Below, one piece after another: positions 46,520 to 54,961 of a stretch of DNA of 64,000 nucleotides. The notes beneath the pieces are model-generated. The model did not search any database. It was not told where the DNA came from and saw nothing but the letters and a program-made list of their open reading frames with translations. A program made the translations under genes and the position numbers. The stretch comes from Microbacterium sp. (lineage in GTDB: Bacteria; Actinomycetota; Actinomycetes; Actinomycetales; Microbacteriaceae): assembly GCF_017305435.1 (NCBI RefSeq), contig NZ_JAFKIP010000008.1, forward strand, positions 1 to 64,000, given 5' to 3'. Position 1 is the stretch's first letter; every line of letters starts with the position of its first letter.

Positions 46520-47137
46520 ATGATGCGAAACGTAAAGATGCTCGGACTCGCCGCCATGTCGGCGTTTGTCATGATGTTGGCGGTCCCGGCGAGCGCCAGC
46601 GCGGCGCAGGTTGAACCGTCGCCACCGGACGACGTTGCTGCGCAAATCGCGAGTGATCCCGGGCTGCGATACGTCTCCGTGGCAGAAGCGGAAGAACAGT
46701 ATGGTTTCGACACGAACGCTCAAGATGCCGACGAGCCAGCTGCGGCCGAGCCCGCCATAACGCCTCTGTGGTCGTGGTGGGGATGTGACTGGCACGGACA
46801 AGCCGACTACCCGCACGTGACTAACAACGAGGCCTCCGTGCACGGGTACTGGGTCAAGGATGGGGGCGACTGTCCAGAGACAGGAACCGTCACCGTCGAA
46901 CTGCAGGCTCTGGGGTGCAGCAATCTTGGCTGCGCGTGGATCACGCAGGAGACTGACTCCGTCACGGGCGTCAAGCCAGGATCAGGAACGGGGCGATGGG
47001 CGACGCCGCACAAGGCGTGTGCGAACAACAACGCCACTGGTTGGCGCGGCCGTGTTGACACCGCGCTGACAGACTTTTACGACCCGTTTGGCTGGGACGA
47101 TGGACCTGCCATGGACCGGAACTGCTCTCCGGCATGA
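46520..47137 (+). CDS. Secreted cysteine-rich protein of a small cassette
   Basis: The product is a 205-aa protein of no family I recognise. A signal peptide (residues 1 to about 30, ending ASASAA) is followed by an acidic linker (60-80) and a Trp- and Cys-rich domain (WSWWGCDWHGQ, GDCPETG, GCSNLGCAW, KACANNN, final NCSPA). At least six cysteines suggest a disulfide-stabilised extracellular protein. Codon use is less GC-rich than in neighbours. The stop overlaps the next gene's ATG (ATGA), so the two are co-translated. It could be a secreted effector or a surface protein. Confidence 0.75.
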   Translation: MMRNVKMLGLAAMSAFVMMLAVPASASAAQVEPSPPDDVAAQIASDPGLRYVSVAEAEEQYGFDTNAQDADEPAAAEPAITPLWSWWGCDWHGQADYPHVTNNEASVHGYWVKDGGDCPETGTVTVELQALGCSNLGCAWITQETDSVTGVKPGSGTGRWATPHKACANNNATGWRGRVDTALTDFYDPFGWDDGPAMDRNCSPA

Positions 47138-47610
47138 GTGGAGAACACGGGCAGGTGCGGTACGTCGCTCTGCATCCATCCCTTGAGCATCGTGATGATG
47201 TGCAGCGGCGGACCTTCGAACTGTCGGACCTTTCGGTCGCAGGGTTGGTCATTGTCTGCGAGCTTGACGACCCTCTTATCGGCCGCTCCCGCCCCACCAT
47301 GAGCATGAAGATCACGCAGTACTTGCGGATGTCAGATGATTCGATGGTGCGCCTCGACATGGATCGCGGCGTGAGCTCGTTCAAACACGGGCACGTCAGA
47401 CCTGTGAGCTGGAAGCGCGATGCGCAGGACGTCATCAACGAGGTTCTGACTCTCGTTCGGGCAGATGGGATCGGCGGGGACTCCTTTCCTTGGGAGGAGT
47501 ATGTCGAAGCGGGACGACTGCGCGGCATCGAGGTGGACCTGGAAACGATGAAGGGGCTCCCGCACACCGTGCTCATCTCGGACGAATTGACGGAGATCTT
47601 TGAGTTCTGA
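47134..47610 (+). CDS. Cytoplasmic partner protein of the small cassette, unknown family
   Basis: The product is a 158-aa soluble protein with no signal peptide and no motif I recognise. It has a mixed alpha/beta composition, a His/Lys-rich centre (SFKHGHVRPVSWK) and an acidic C-terminus ending ELTEIFEF. Translational coupling to a secreted Cys-rich protein raises the possibility of an immunity or chaperone role; this is inference. It ends 38 bases before the right att-like repeat. Confidence 0.65.
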   Translation: MSGEHGQVRYVALHPSLEHRDDVQRRTFELSDLSVAGLVIVCELDDPLIGRSRPTMSMKITQYLRMSDDSMVRLDMDRGVSSFKHGHVRPVSWKRDAQDVINEVLTLVRADGIGGDSFPWEEYVEAGRLRGIEVDLETMKGLPHTVLISDELTEIFEF

Positions 47611-47647
47611 TCTTTCGCGAAGGAGGATTCCTCGCCTCCAGCGGCGG

Positions 47648-47682
47648 GCCGACAGGAGGTGGACGCGACGGCGGGAGTCGAA
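47648..47682. repeat. Right att-like 35-bp direct repeat, inside the tRNA-like gene
   Basis: Exact copy of 46298-46332. It covers the CCA end, acceptor 3' strand and half of the T-arm of the tRNA-like gene on the minus strand and continues 12 bases beyond its 3' end. The two copies are 1350 bp apart. Confidence 0.8.
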
Positions 47683-47735
47683 CCCGCAACGCAACCGGGT
47701 ATGAACCGGTGCCCGGGACCACCCGGATCGCCGCG
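47660..47735 (-). tRNA. tRNA-Met(CAT)-like gene with an atypical D-arm
   Basis: Read on the minus strand: acceptor CGCGGCG pairs with CGTCGCG (one G-T), anticodon stem ACCGG/CCGGT with loop TTCATAC (anticodon CAT), T-arm GCGGG/CCCGC with loop TTCGACT, discriminator T and encoded CCA. The D-arm is CCGG-GTGGTC-CCGG, with only six loop bases and without the usual A14 and A21, and position 8 is A. So it is clearly tRNA-shaped but may be a degenerate or special tRNA. It is the integration site of the 1.35-kb cassette. Confidence 0.6.
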
Positions 47736-47847
47736 ATGCGTTCCCGCCGGCTCATCCGCGGGGGATGCCGGTGGGGACTCTGCCACGCTAAGCGGCCCCG
47801 CCCACATCCGCCAGGACTGTGTCGGGCCGTTGCGACATGAGACGCCG

Positions 47848-47869
47848 TGTGACGGGGCGGCCCGTCACA
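47848..47869 (-). terminator. Hairpin overlapping the yccF stop
   Basis: TGTGACGGG pairs with CCCGTCACA around GCGG. It lies at the 3' end of the minus-strand yccF gene and includes its stop codon. Confidence 0.5.
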
Positions 47870-48263
47870 GGGTGCGGTCGAAGGCGCCCTGGCGCGTCAA
47901 GACGATGTCCTTGCCGAGCGGCATGAGGGAGATCGGGATCATCTTGAAGTCCGCGATCGCCATCGGGATGCCGATGATCGTGAGGCACAGTGCGATGCCG
48001 CTCGCGAGGTGGCCGAGCGCGAGCCACCAGCCCGCGAGAATCACCCACACGACGTTGCCGAGGAACGAGCCGACGCCGGCCGTCGGCTTCGGCACGATCG
48101 TCCGCCCGAACGGCCAGATGACGTAGCCCGCCGTGCGGAACGATGCGATCGCCCACGGGATCGTGATGATCGGGATGCACAGGACGACCCCCGCGACGAC
48201 GTAGCCGACGAAGAGCCAGAACCCCGCGAAGAGGATCCAGATGATGTTGAGGATCGTGCGCAT
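47865..48263 (-). CDS. YccF-domain membrane protein
   Basis: The product is a 132-aa protein with two YccF repeats, each a pair of membrane helices around G-x-x-L-C/P-I-x-x-I-P: ILNIIWILFAGFWL then VLCIPIITIPWAIASFR, and VVWVILAGWWLALGH then ALCLTIIGIPMAIADFK. YccF proteins are inner-membrane proteins of unknown function. It is the last gene of the minus-strand PspC cluster. Confidence 0.9.
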   Translation of the reverse strand: MRTILNIIWILFAGFWLFVGYVVAGVVLCIPIITIPWAIASFRTAGYVIWPFGRTIVPKPTAGVGSFLGNVVWVILAGWWLALGHLASGIALCLTIIGIPMAIADFKMIPISLMPLGKDIVLTRQGAFDRTL

Positions 48264-48298
48264 GGCATCCATTCTCGCGTGAACAGGTCGCGGCGGAG

Positions 48299-48640
48299 CT
48301 ATGCGGATCGGTGGGCGGCGACTGCGCGCTGCGCGCGGCGCAGCAGGCCGACGAGCCCCGTGACGAGCAGCATGCCGCCCACGGCCAGCACGCCGTAGCC
48401 GATCGCGGTGGCGGGCGTGAGCGCTTGCGCCCAGGCCATGAGCTCGTCGACGCGGTCGGTGCCTGACGCGATCCAGATGCCGGCACCGGCGAGGGCCGCG
48501 AGCACGAGCCCCCACACGATCCCGGCCCAGCGGGTGCGGGGGCGCAGTGCGGGAGCGGCGGGCGTCCCGAGTGGCTCGAGGGTGGTCTCGTCCGCGCCGA
48601 CGAGGTCGTCGAGGGGCAGAGTCTGGTCGTCGTCGGTCAT
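48299..48640 (-). CDS. Small two-helix membrane protein
   Basis: The product has 113 aa: an acidic N-terminus (MTDDDQTLPLDDLVGADE) and two membrane helices (WAGIVWGLVLAALAGAGIW and AIGYGVLAVGGMLLVTGLVGLL) with an Arg-rich tail. It overlaps the PspC gene by 4 bases. Its role is unknown; such proteins often accompany actinobacterial PspC genes. Confidence 0.72.
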   Translation of the reverse strand: MTDDDQTLPLDDLVGADETTLEPLGTPAAPALRPRTRWAGIVWGLVLAALAGAGIWIASGTDRVDELMAWAQALTPATAIGYGVLAVGGMLLVTGLVGLLRRAQRAVAAHRSA

Positions 48641-50235
48641 CGTGCGTCCTCCGCTGTATCCCACCGCATGATCTGGATCCACCCCGACTGCTGATCGAGC
48701 ACAAGGCTCTGGTCGGTGACGGTCTCGCCCTCGCCGACGGAGGCTTGGAGGGTCGCGACGATGCGTCGGCCGCCGTCGGGAGTGGTGCTGCTCACGGCGC
48801 TGGGGAGGTCGATCACGTCCTGCGACTCACCGACGGTCGTGTTCGTGTAGGTCGTCCACGCGGCCCCCCGGATGTCCAGGTGCACCGTGACATCCGGGTC
48901 CAGCCAGATCGTCGTCCCGCCGGAACCCTTCTGGACGTAGATCGCCTCTGTGGGGGCGTCGGCGGCTCTGAGCGTGATGTCGAGGTCGCCCCACGGCTGG
49001 ACGAAGGGCGCGGATGCCGGCCAGCGCTCGGGCCCGGCGTTGGAGATGCCGTAGCTCCCGAGGTGCATCGCGTGCAGCGTCGGTGCCGCGGTCGCCGCGA
49101 CTCCGCCGGCGAGCAGCACGAGGGTCATGAACGCGAGGAAGCCGCTGCGGCGCCGCACGATGCCGGCGACGACCATCCCGAGCGCCACGAGGAGCGCCGC
49201 GACGAACAGGCCCAGCGCCCCGCCGAGCTCCGTTTCCGAGGTCACGGCGACGAGAGCGCCCGCGACCACCGCGATGCCGAGCACCGTTGCGACGTAGGCG
49301 AACGGCGTGCGCGGCGCGGTGAGACGACGGAGGCGGCGGCGCTCCGCGGCCTCCGCCGTGAAGGCCGCGGCGTGGGCGTGCCGCTCGCGGCGCGCCTGGT
49401 CGCGGGCGGCACGTGCGGCATCCTGCTGCTGGCGACGCCAGGCGTCATCCTGCGCCTTCCAGGCGGCGTGCTGCTCACGCCACGCGGCGTACTCGTCGGT
49501 GTCGGGGCCAGGGCCAGGGCCGGGGACGGGAGTGGGAGTGGAGGGGACGGATGCCGCGAAGCCGGCGACATCCGCCCCCTCATCGTCCGCGGGCGCGGCA
49601 TCCGGACCCGAACCGGAAGCGGCGGCGGACGAGTCCGGGGTCGCGGAGTCAGCGGAAGCCGTTCGCTGCTCCGGCGCGACGGCCGGGTCGGTGGCGCGCG
49701 GCGCGGAGCGGGCAGCACGCACGATGAGGAAGACGAGTCCGCCGACCACGGCGAGGCCGACGATGAAGGCGAGTGCCAGCACGGCGGCGAGGCCGCCGTT
49801 GGACCCGGCGACGGTCCACATCGTCGGCAGTCCGAGGAGGAACGGTACCGGCGCCGGGACGAGCCCGAGCACGGCGAACGCCACGATCCCGAGCTGCGCC
49901 GGCAGGAGGACGCCGCGCAGCGCGTATTGCAGCGGGATGTCGCCGTCGAGATCGGGCAGCAGCGCCCACGCGATCGCGTAGAGGAACAGCACGGGGAAGC
50001 CGAACAGCCCGATCACGACCAGGATGCCTCGGACGATCAGCGGGTCGATGCGCAGTCGCGCGGCGATCCCCGCCGCGACGCCGCCGATCCACCCGTCGCC
50101 GCGGACGACGCCGAGCCCTGCCGTCCACTCGAAGAACCGGTCGCCGAACGGAGCGCGTGCCGGGGCGGCGGATGTCGGAGCGGCGGATGCCGGCGGGGCG
50201 GGTGGGGGCCCGGGATCGGCCAGGGGGGTGGTCAT
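48637..50235 (-). CDS. PspC-domain envelope-stress membrane protein
   Basis: The product has 532 aa. The N-terminal PspC domain (about 30-95: GDGWIGGVAAGIAARLRIDPLIVRGILV) is followed by several helices, a charged Gln/Arg-rich coiled coil (about 230-300), four more helices and an extracytoplasmic C-terminal domain of beta type similar to toast-rack/LiaF-like modules (IYVQKGSGGTTIWLDPDV). It is divergent from the histidine kinase, which also has a PspC domain, and probably senses or relays membrane stress to it. Confidence 0.87.
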   Translation of the reverse strand: MTTPLADPGPPPAPPASAAPTSAAPARAPFGDRFFEWTAGLGVVRGDGWIGGVAAGIAARLRIDPLIVRGILVVIGLFGFPVLFLYAIAWALLPDLDGDIPLQYALRGVLLPAQLGIVAFAVLGLVPAPVPFLLGLPTMWTVAGSNGGLAAVLALAFIVGLAVVGGLVFLIVRAARSAPRATDPAVAPEQRTASADSATPDSSAAASGSGPDAAPADDEGADVAGFAASVPSTPTPVPGPGPGPDTDEYAAWREQHAAWKAQDDAWRRQQQDAARAARDQARRERHAHAAAFTAEAAERRRLRRLTAPRTPFAYVATVLGIAVVAGALVAVTSETELGGALGLFVAALLVALGMVVAGIVRRRSGFLAFMTLVLLAGGVAATAAPTLHAMHLGSYGISNAGPERWPASAPFVQPWGDLDITLRAADAPTEAIYVQKGSGGTTIWLDPDVTVHLDIRGAAWTTYTNTTVGESQDVIDLPSAVSSTTPDGGRRIVATLQASVGEGETVTDQSLVLDQQSGWIQIMRWDTAEDAR

Positions 50236-50342
50236 GCATCGATCCTCGCCCGGCCCGCGCGCCGTTCGCCATCGGGTGAACCCCTGAGCGCACCCTGATT
50301 CCTCGTGCCGGGTCTGGGGGTCTGCGCCCCCGGTGTGGTGTG

Positions 50343-51617
50343 ATGGGCGGCATGTCCACCTCCGCCGCGTCGCCGGCCGCGCCGCGGCCCGCCCGCCCTG
50401 CTCGGCCGGCCCGCCCACCCCGCCCGCCGCGCGCGGCACCCGCGGTGCGCCCGGCGCTGCAGCGCGCCCGGGAGTGCGCCGTCTCCGGCGTCTCGGTGGG
50501 AATCGCGCGGCACCTGGGGGCGCCGGTCTGGGCAGTGCGCGCGCTGTTCGTCGTGCTGGCCCCGTTCGGAGGTGCCGGCATCCTGCTCTACCTGTGGTGC
50601 TGGGCGTTCATGCCGGGGGAGGCGGGCGAGAGCGCTCCGACGCGGTCGTGGCCCGTCGCATGGATCCTGCTCGCGGTGGCAGCCGTGGCGTTCGCCGTCG
50701 CGCTGCAGACGCTCGGCGAGCTCGCGAACTGGGGTTCGGCGCCGGCCCTCCGGGCGCGCGTCCTCGGCGCCGTCGTCGTCGCCGCCGCATCCGCGACCGC
50801 CGCGGGGCTGTGGGCGGGGTTCGTCGACCGCGCCGACACGGCGCGCGGCCCGCGTCATGCGGTGTGGACGCGCGCGAGCGCGATCGTGCTCCTGGTCGGC
50901 TGCCTCATCGCCGGGGTCTCGGTGGGAGGCGAACCGCTCGCCACGCTGATCGGCACCCTCGTCCCGACCGCCGGCATCCTTCTCGTGCTCTCGTCGACGC
51001 TCGTGGAGCGGTTCCGCGAGTTGTCCGGCGAACGCGTCAAGCGCATCCGCGAAGAGCAGCGCGCCGAGATGGCCGCGCACCTGCACGACTCCGTGCTGCA
51101 GACGCTCGCCCTCATCCAGAACCGTGCCGGAGCGTCGAGCGAGGCCGCGCGGCTGGCCCGCGCTCAGGAGCGGGAGCTCCGTGCGTGGCTCTACGACGGC
51201 GATCAGCCGGCGGACAGTGACCTGGCCACCGACCTGCGCGACTACGCCGGTGCGCTCGAACTCGACTATCCCGCGCGCATCGACGTCGTCTCGGCAGGGC
51301 TCTCGACCGAGCGCGCGAGCGGCGAGCTCGCCGCCGCCGCCCGTGAGGCGATGCTGAACGCCGCACGCCACGCCGGCGGCGAGGTCTCGGTCTACATCGA
51401 AGGCGGCCCGCAGGGCGTCGACGTGTTCATCCGCGACCGCGGCGCCGGGTTCGACGTCGACGCCGTGCCGGAGGATCGCCTCGGCATCCGCCAGTCCATC
51501 GCGGGACGTATGCGGCGTGTCGGCGGCGCGGCGACCGTCAGCTCGACGCCGGCGGGCACCGAGGTGCACCTCCACTACGCGACCCCCGCACCGAGCTACG
51601 GAGCCGATCGTGGCTGA
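50343..51617 (+). CDS. PspC-domain sensor histidine kinase
   Basis: The product has 424 aa. After a Pro/Arg/Ala-rich tail comes a PspC domain (about 45-100), four to six membrane helices, and a HisKA_3-type dimerisation helix with phospho-acceptor His248 (AAHLHDSVLQTLALIQ). The HATPase domain has EAMLNAARHAGG (N box), FIRDRGAGFD (G1) and DRLGIRQSI (G2). It matches the LiaS/DesK-like class. Start ATG 50343 or 50352; no clear ribosome site. The stop overlaps the regulator start. Confidence 0.88.
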   Translation: MGGMSTSAASPAAPRPARPARPARPPRPPRAAPAVRPALQRARECAVSGVSVGIARHLGAPVWAVRALFVVLAPFGGAGILLYLWCWAFMPGEAGESAPTRSWPVAWILLAVAAVAFAVALQTLGELANWGSAPALRARVLGAVVVAAASATAAGLWAGFVDRADTARGPRHAVWTRASAIVLLVGCLIAGVSVGGEPLATLIGTLVPTAGILLVLSSTLVERFRELSGERVKRIREEQRAEMAAHLHDSVLQTLALIQNRAGASSEAARLARAQERELRAWLYDGDQPADSDLATDLRDYAGALELDYPARIDVVSAGLSTERASGELAAAAREAMLNAARHAGGEVSVYIEGGPQGVDVFIRDRGAGFDVDAVPEDRLGIRQSIAGRMRRVGGAATVSSTPAGTEVHLHYATPAPSYGADRG

Positions 51618-52269
51618 ACCTGTCCGGGTCGTGATCGTCGACGACCACTCGATCTTCCGCTCGGGGCTGCGCAGCGACCTCGATGAGACCGTCGCGGTGG
51701 TCGGCGAAGCCGCCGACGTCCCCGCGGCGGTGGTCGTCATCGCCGAGACCCGGCCCGACGTGGTGCTGCTCGACGTGCATCTGCCGGGCGGCTCCGGCCA
51801 CGACGCGACGGGCGGCGAGGAGGTCATCCGCGCGTCGGCGGGGGTGACGACGCGGTTCCTCGCGCTGAGTGTGTCGGATGCCGCGGAAGACGTCGTCCGC
51901 GTCATCCGCGCGGGCGCCCGCGGCTACATCACGAAGGGGTCATCCGGTATCGAGGTGAGCAGGGCCGTGCACGCGGTCGCCGGCGGTGACGCGGTGTTCT
52001 CTCCGCGTCTCGCGGGATTCGTGCTCGACGCGTTCGGCGCCGTCGCGGGGGAGACGGCGGCGGCCGGAGACGAGCTCGATCGCCTCTCCGCGCGTGAGCA
52101 GGAGGTCATGCGCCTCATCGCGCGCGGCTACGCCTACAAAGAGGTCGCCGCCGCGCTGTTCATCTCGATCAAGACGGTCGAGACGCACGTCTCGGCGGTG
52201 CTGCGAAAGCTCCAGTTGTCGTCGCGGCACGAGCTGACGGCCTGGGCGAGCGAGCGCCGGCTGCTGTAG
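51610..52269 (+). CDS. NarL/LuxR-family response regulator
   Basis: The product has 219 aa: receiver domain with acidic pocket VIVDDH and phospho-acceptor Asp55 (VVLLDVHLP), a slightly expanded loop after it (GGSGHDATGG), and a C-terminal LuxR helix-turn-helix (LSAREQEVMRLIARGYAYKEVAAALFIS then IKTVETHVSAVLRKL). GTG 51610 overlaps the kinase stop by 8 bases. Its likely targets are the divergent PspC/YccF genes and itself. Confidence 0.93.
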   Translation: MAEPVRVVIVDDHSIFRSGLRSDLDETVAVVGEAADVPAAVVVIAETRPDVVLLDVHLPGGSGHDATGGEEVIRASAGVTTRFLALSVSDAAEDVVRVIRAGARGYITKGSSGIEVSRAVHAVAGGDAVFSPRLAGFVLDAFGAVAGETAAAGDELDRLSAREQEVMRLIARGYAYKEVAAALFISIKTVETHVSAVLRKLQLSSRHELTAWASERRLL

Positions 52270-52349
52270 CGCCGGCTGCTGTAGCGCCGCCGGTTGTGAC
52301 CCGCCTGGCGGCATCCGTCTCGCTGGAGTCCGTCGCGCCCACCGGGCAT

Positions 52350-52440
52350 GTCCCACTTATGGCTGTTTCGGCGGCGCTGAGCCAGCCACTTATGGGACAA
52401 CGCCCGCCCCAAGTGGGACGACGCCTGCCCGGAGTGGGAC
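52350..52440. repeat. Periodic half-site array (AAGTGGGAC family), copy B
   Basis: GTCCCACTT (52350) is followed by TTATGGGAC (52390), AAGTGGGAC (52411) and GAGTGGGAC (52432): offsets +40, +61 and +82, identical to copy A at 35872. Linker sequences differ, apart from CACTTATGGCTGTTTC resembling the first arm of copy A. It begins 81 bases after the response regulator stop. Confidence 0.85.
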
Positions 52441-52475
52441 AAGGCCGGCGGGGCGGGGGTGTCGGGGGTCGCGCC

Positions 52476-52481
52476 TAGAAT
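52476..52481 (+). promoter_or_regulatory. -10 box TAGAAT for pcrA
   Basis: TAGAAT ends nine bases before ATG 52491. It is the closest match to the sigma-A -10 consensus among the leaderless starts here. Confidence 0.5.
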
Positions 52482-52490
52482 TGAGGGGCC

Positions 52491-54923
52491 ATGCCTGACC
52501 CCATCACCCCCGTCGTCGTCGGAGCCTCCACCTCGGGTCGACCCGACGACGACCTGCTCGCGGGACTCAACGAGCCGCAGCGCGAAGCCGTCATCTATCG
52601 GGGCCCCGCGCTCCTCATCGTCGCAGGCGCCGGGTCGGGAAAGACGAGCGTCCTCACCCGCCGCATCGCGTCGCTGCTGCGGGGCCGCGAGGCGTGGCCG
52701 AGCCAGATCCTCGCGATCACCTTCACGAACAAGGCCGCGGGCGAGATGCGCGAGCGCGTCCAGGGCCTCATCGGCGACGTCGCGCAGGGCATGTGGATCT
52801 CGACCTTCCACTCCGCGTGCGTGCGCATCCTCCGGCGCGAGGCCGAGCAGTTCGGCTTCACGAAGAACTTCACGATCTACGACTCCGCCGACTCCCGCGC
52901 GCTCATCAAGCGCCTCGTCAAGGAGCACGAGGCCGACGCGTTCGGTCTTACCCCGGCATCCGTGCAGGGTCGCATCTCCAAGCTCAAGAACGAGCTCGCG
53001 GATGCCGAGTCCTTCGCTCGCACGGCGAACCTGAGCGATCCCGCCGAGCGCATCTTCGTGGAGATCTTCGCCGACTACCAGCGCGCTCTGCAGCGTGCGA
53101 ACGCCTTCGACTTCGACGACCTCATCGGGCAGACGGTGTACCTCTTCCGCGCGTTCCCCCACGTCGCCGACGTGTATCGCAAGCGGTTCCGGCACATCCT
53201 CGTCGACGAGTATCAGGACACCAACCACGCCCAGTACGCGCTCATCCACGAGCTCACGCGTGCGCCCGGTTCCGACGGCGCCGCGCACGACTCGGGGATG
53301 ATGATCTTCGACGCGCCGAGCGAGGAACCCGCCTCGCTCACGGTCGTCGGCGACTCGGACCAGTCGATCTATGCCTTCCGAGGCGCGGACATCCGCAACA
53401 TCACCGAGTTCGAGCGCGACTATCCGGGCGCGAAGGTGGTGCTCCTCGAGCAGAACTACCGGTCGACGCAGACGATCCTGGACGCCGCGAACGCCGTCAT
53501 CGGCAACAACTTCGACCGTAAGGACAAGAAGCTGTGGACCGACGTCGGTCTCGGCGATCCCATCATCGGCTTCACCGGGTACTCGCAGCACGACGAGGCG
53601 CAGTTCGTCGCCGACGAGGTCGAGGCGCTCCGCCGCGGCGGCATCGCGTACAGCGAGATGGCCGTCTTCTATCGCACGAACTCGCAGTCGCGTGCGCTGG
53701 AGGAGATCTTCATCCGCTCCGCCGTCCCTTACAAGATCATGGGCGGCACGAAGTTCTACGAGCGCGCTGAGATCAAGGACGCCCTCGCTTACCTCATCGC
53801 GGTCGCGAACCCCGCTGACGAGCTGAGCGTCCGGCGCATCCTGAACCGTCCGCGGCGCGGCATCGGCGACGTCACGGAGACCTCGATCGCCCGCTACGCG
53901 GCGGAGGAGGGCATCACGTTCCGCGACGCGCTCGCGAACGCGTCGGCGTTGGGTGTCGGACCGAAGATCCAGCAGGCCATCGTGCACCTGGATGCCGTGC
54001 TCGCCGAGGCATCCGCCATCATGCTGCCGCCCTCGGGAGAGGTCGCGCCCCCGACCGCGGTGACCGAGGGGCTGCACATCCTGCTGAACAAGTCGGGCTA
54101 CCTCGATGCGCTCCGCCGCTCGAAGGACCCGCAGGACGAGGCCCGCGTCGAGAACCTCGACGAGCTCATCGCGGTCACGCGGGAGTTCGCGCGGAACAAC
54201 CCCGAGGGGACGGTGCTGGACTTCCTCACGGAGGTCGCGCTCGTGTCGGATGCCGATGACCTCGACGACGCGACCGGATCTGTCTCGCTCATGACGATGC
54301 ACACGGCGAAGGGCCTCGAATACGATGCCGTGTTCGTCACGGGCGTCGAAGAAGACCTGATCCCGCACCGGATCTCGGCGGGCGAGCCGGGTGGTCCGCA
54401 GGAGGAGCGGCGCCTCTTCTACGTCGCGCTGACGCGCGCGCGCAAGAAGCTGCACCTCTCGCTCGCGATGACCCGCGCGCAGTTCGGCGAGGTGTCGGCG
54501 GCGATGCCGAGCCGGTTCCTGCAGGAGATCCCGCACGAGCTGATCGACTGGCGCCAGTCTCCTGGTGACGTCAACTCGCGCGGCGGCATGCAGTCGCGGG
54601 CGCTGAACGCACGACCGGGCGCGCGGGGCGGATTCGGCGGCTCCGGGGGAGGGCCCCGCTACGGCGACGACCTCGTGCCGCTGCCGCGACGGGAGCGACC
54701 CGCGGGCGACGTGACGAAGTTCGCCAACCGCATCCCCGCGAAGGTCCGCGACAACGGCGACCTCGAGCTCGCGCCCGGTGACCGCATCCGCCACGACGAC
54801 TTCGGCGAGGGCCGCGTCGACATGGTGACGGGCGACGGCGCGAAGCGCATCGCGCACGTGCGCTTCGACTCCGCCGGCCCGAAGAAGCTCCTCATCAAGA
54901 TCGCGCCGATCGCCAAGCTGTAG
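52491..54923 (+). CDS. pcrA: ATP-dependent DNA helicase PcrA/UvrD
   Basis: The product is an 810-aa superfamily 1A 3'-5' helicase. Motif I AGAGSGKTS near residue 45, motif Ia ITFTNKAAGEM, motif II VDEYQDTN, motif III VVGDSDQSIYAFRGA, motif IV EQNYRST, motif V MTMHTAKGLEYDAVFVTG, motif VI LFYVALTRARKKL. The C-terminal tail ends in a tudor-like RNA-polymerase-interacting fold (GDRIRHDDFGEGRV). It unwinds DNA in repair and replication and clears RecA or stalled polymerase. Confidence 0.96.
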   Translation: MPDPITPVVVGASTSGRPDDDLLAGLNEPQREAVIYRGPALLIVAGAGSGKTSVLTRRIASLLRGREAWPSQILAITFTNKAAGEMRERVQGLIGDVAQGMWISTFHSACVRILRREAEQFGFTKNFTIYDSADSRALIKRLVKEHEADAFGLTPASVQGRISKLKNELADAESFARTANLSDPAERIFVEIFADYQRALQRANAFDFDDLIGQTVYLFRAFPHVADVYRKRFRHILVDEYQDTNHAQYALIHELTRAPGSDGAAHDSGMMIFDAPSEEPASLTVVGDSDQSIYAFRGADIRNITEFERDYPGAKVVLLEQNYRSTQTILDAANAVIGNNFDRKDKKLWTDVGLGDPIIGFTGYSQHDEAQFVADEVEALRRGGIAYSEMAVFYRTNSQSRALEEIFIRSAVPYKIMGGTKFYERAEIKDALAYLIAVANPADELSVRRILNRPRRGIGDVTETSIARYAAEEGITFRDALANASALGVGPKIQQAIVHLDAVLAEASAIMLPPSGEVAPPTAVTEGLHILLNKSGYLDALRRSKDPQDEARVENLDELIAVTREFARNNPEGTVLDFLTEVALVSDADDLDDATGSVSLMTMHTAKGLEYDAVFVTGVEEDLIPHRISAGEPGGPQEERRLFYVALTRARKKLHLSLAMTRAQFGEVSAAMPSRFLQEIPHELIDWRQSPGDVNSRGGMQSRALNARPGARGGFGGSGGGPRYGDDLVPLPRRERPAGDVTKFANRIPAKVRDNGDLELAPGDRIRHDDFGEGRVDMVTGDGAKRIAHVRFDSAGPKKLLIKIAPIAKL

Positions 54924-54949
54924 CGGCCGAGCCGGGCAGCATGGGCGGT

Positions 54950-54955
54950 TACGCT
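54950..54955 (+). promoter_or_regulatory. -10 box TACGCT for the SseB-like gene
   Basis: TACGCT ends six bases before ATG 54962; leaderless arrangement. It supports 54962 over the upstream in-frame ATG at 54941. Confidence 0.45.
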
Positions 54956-54961
54956 CGAGGC

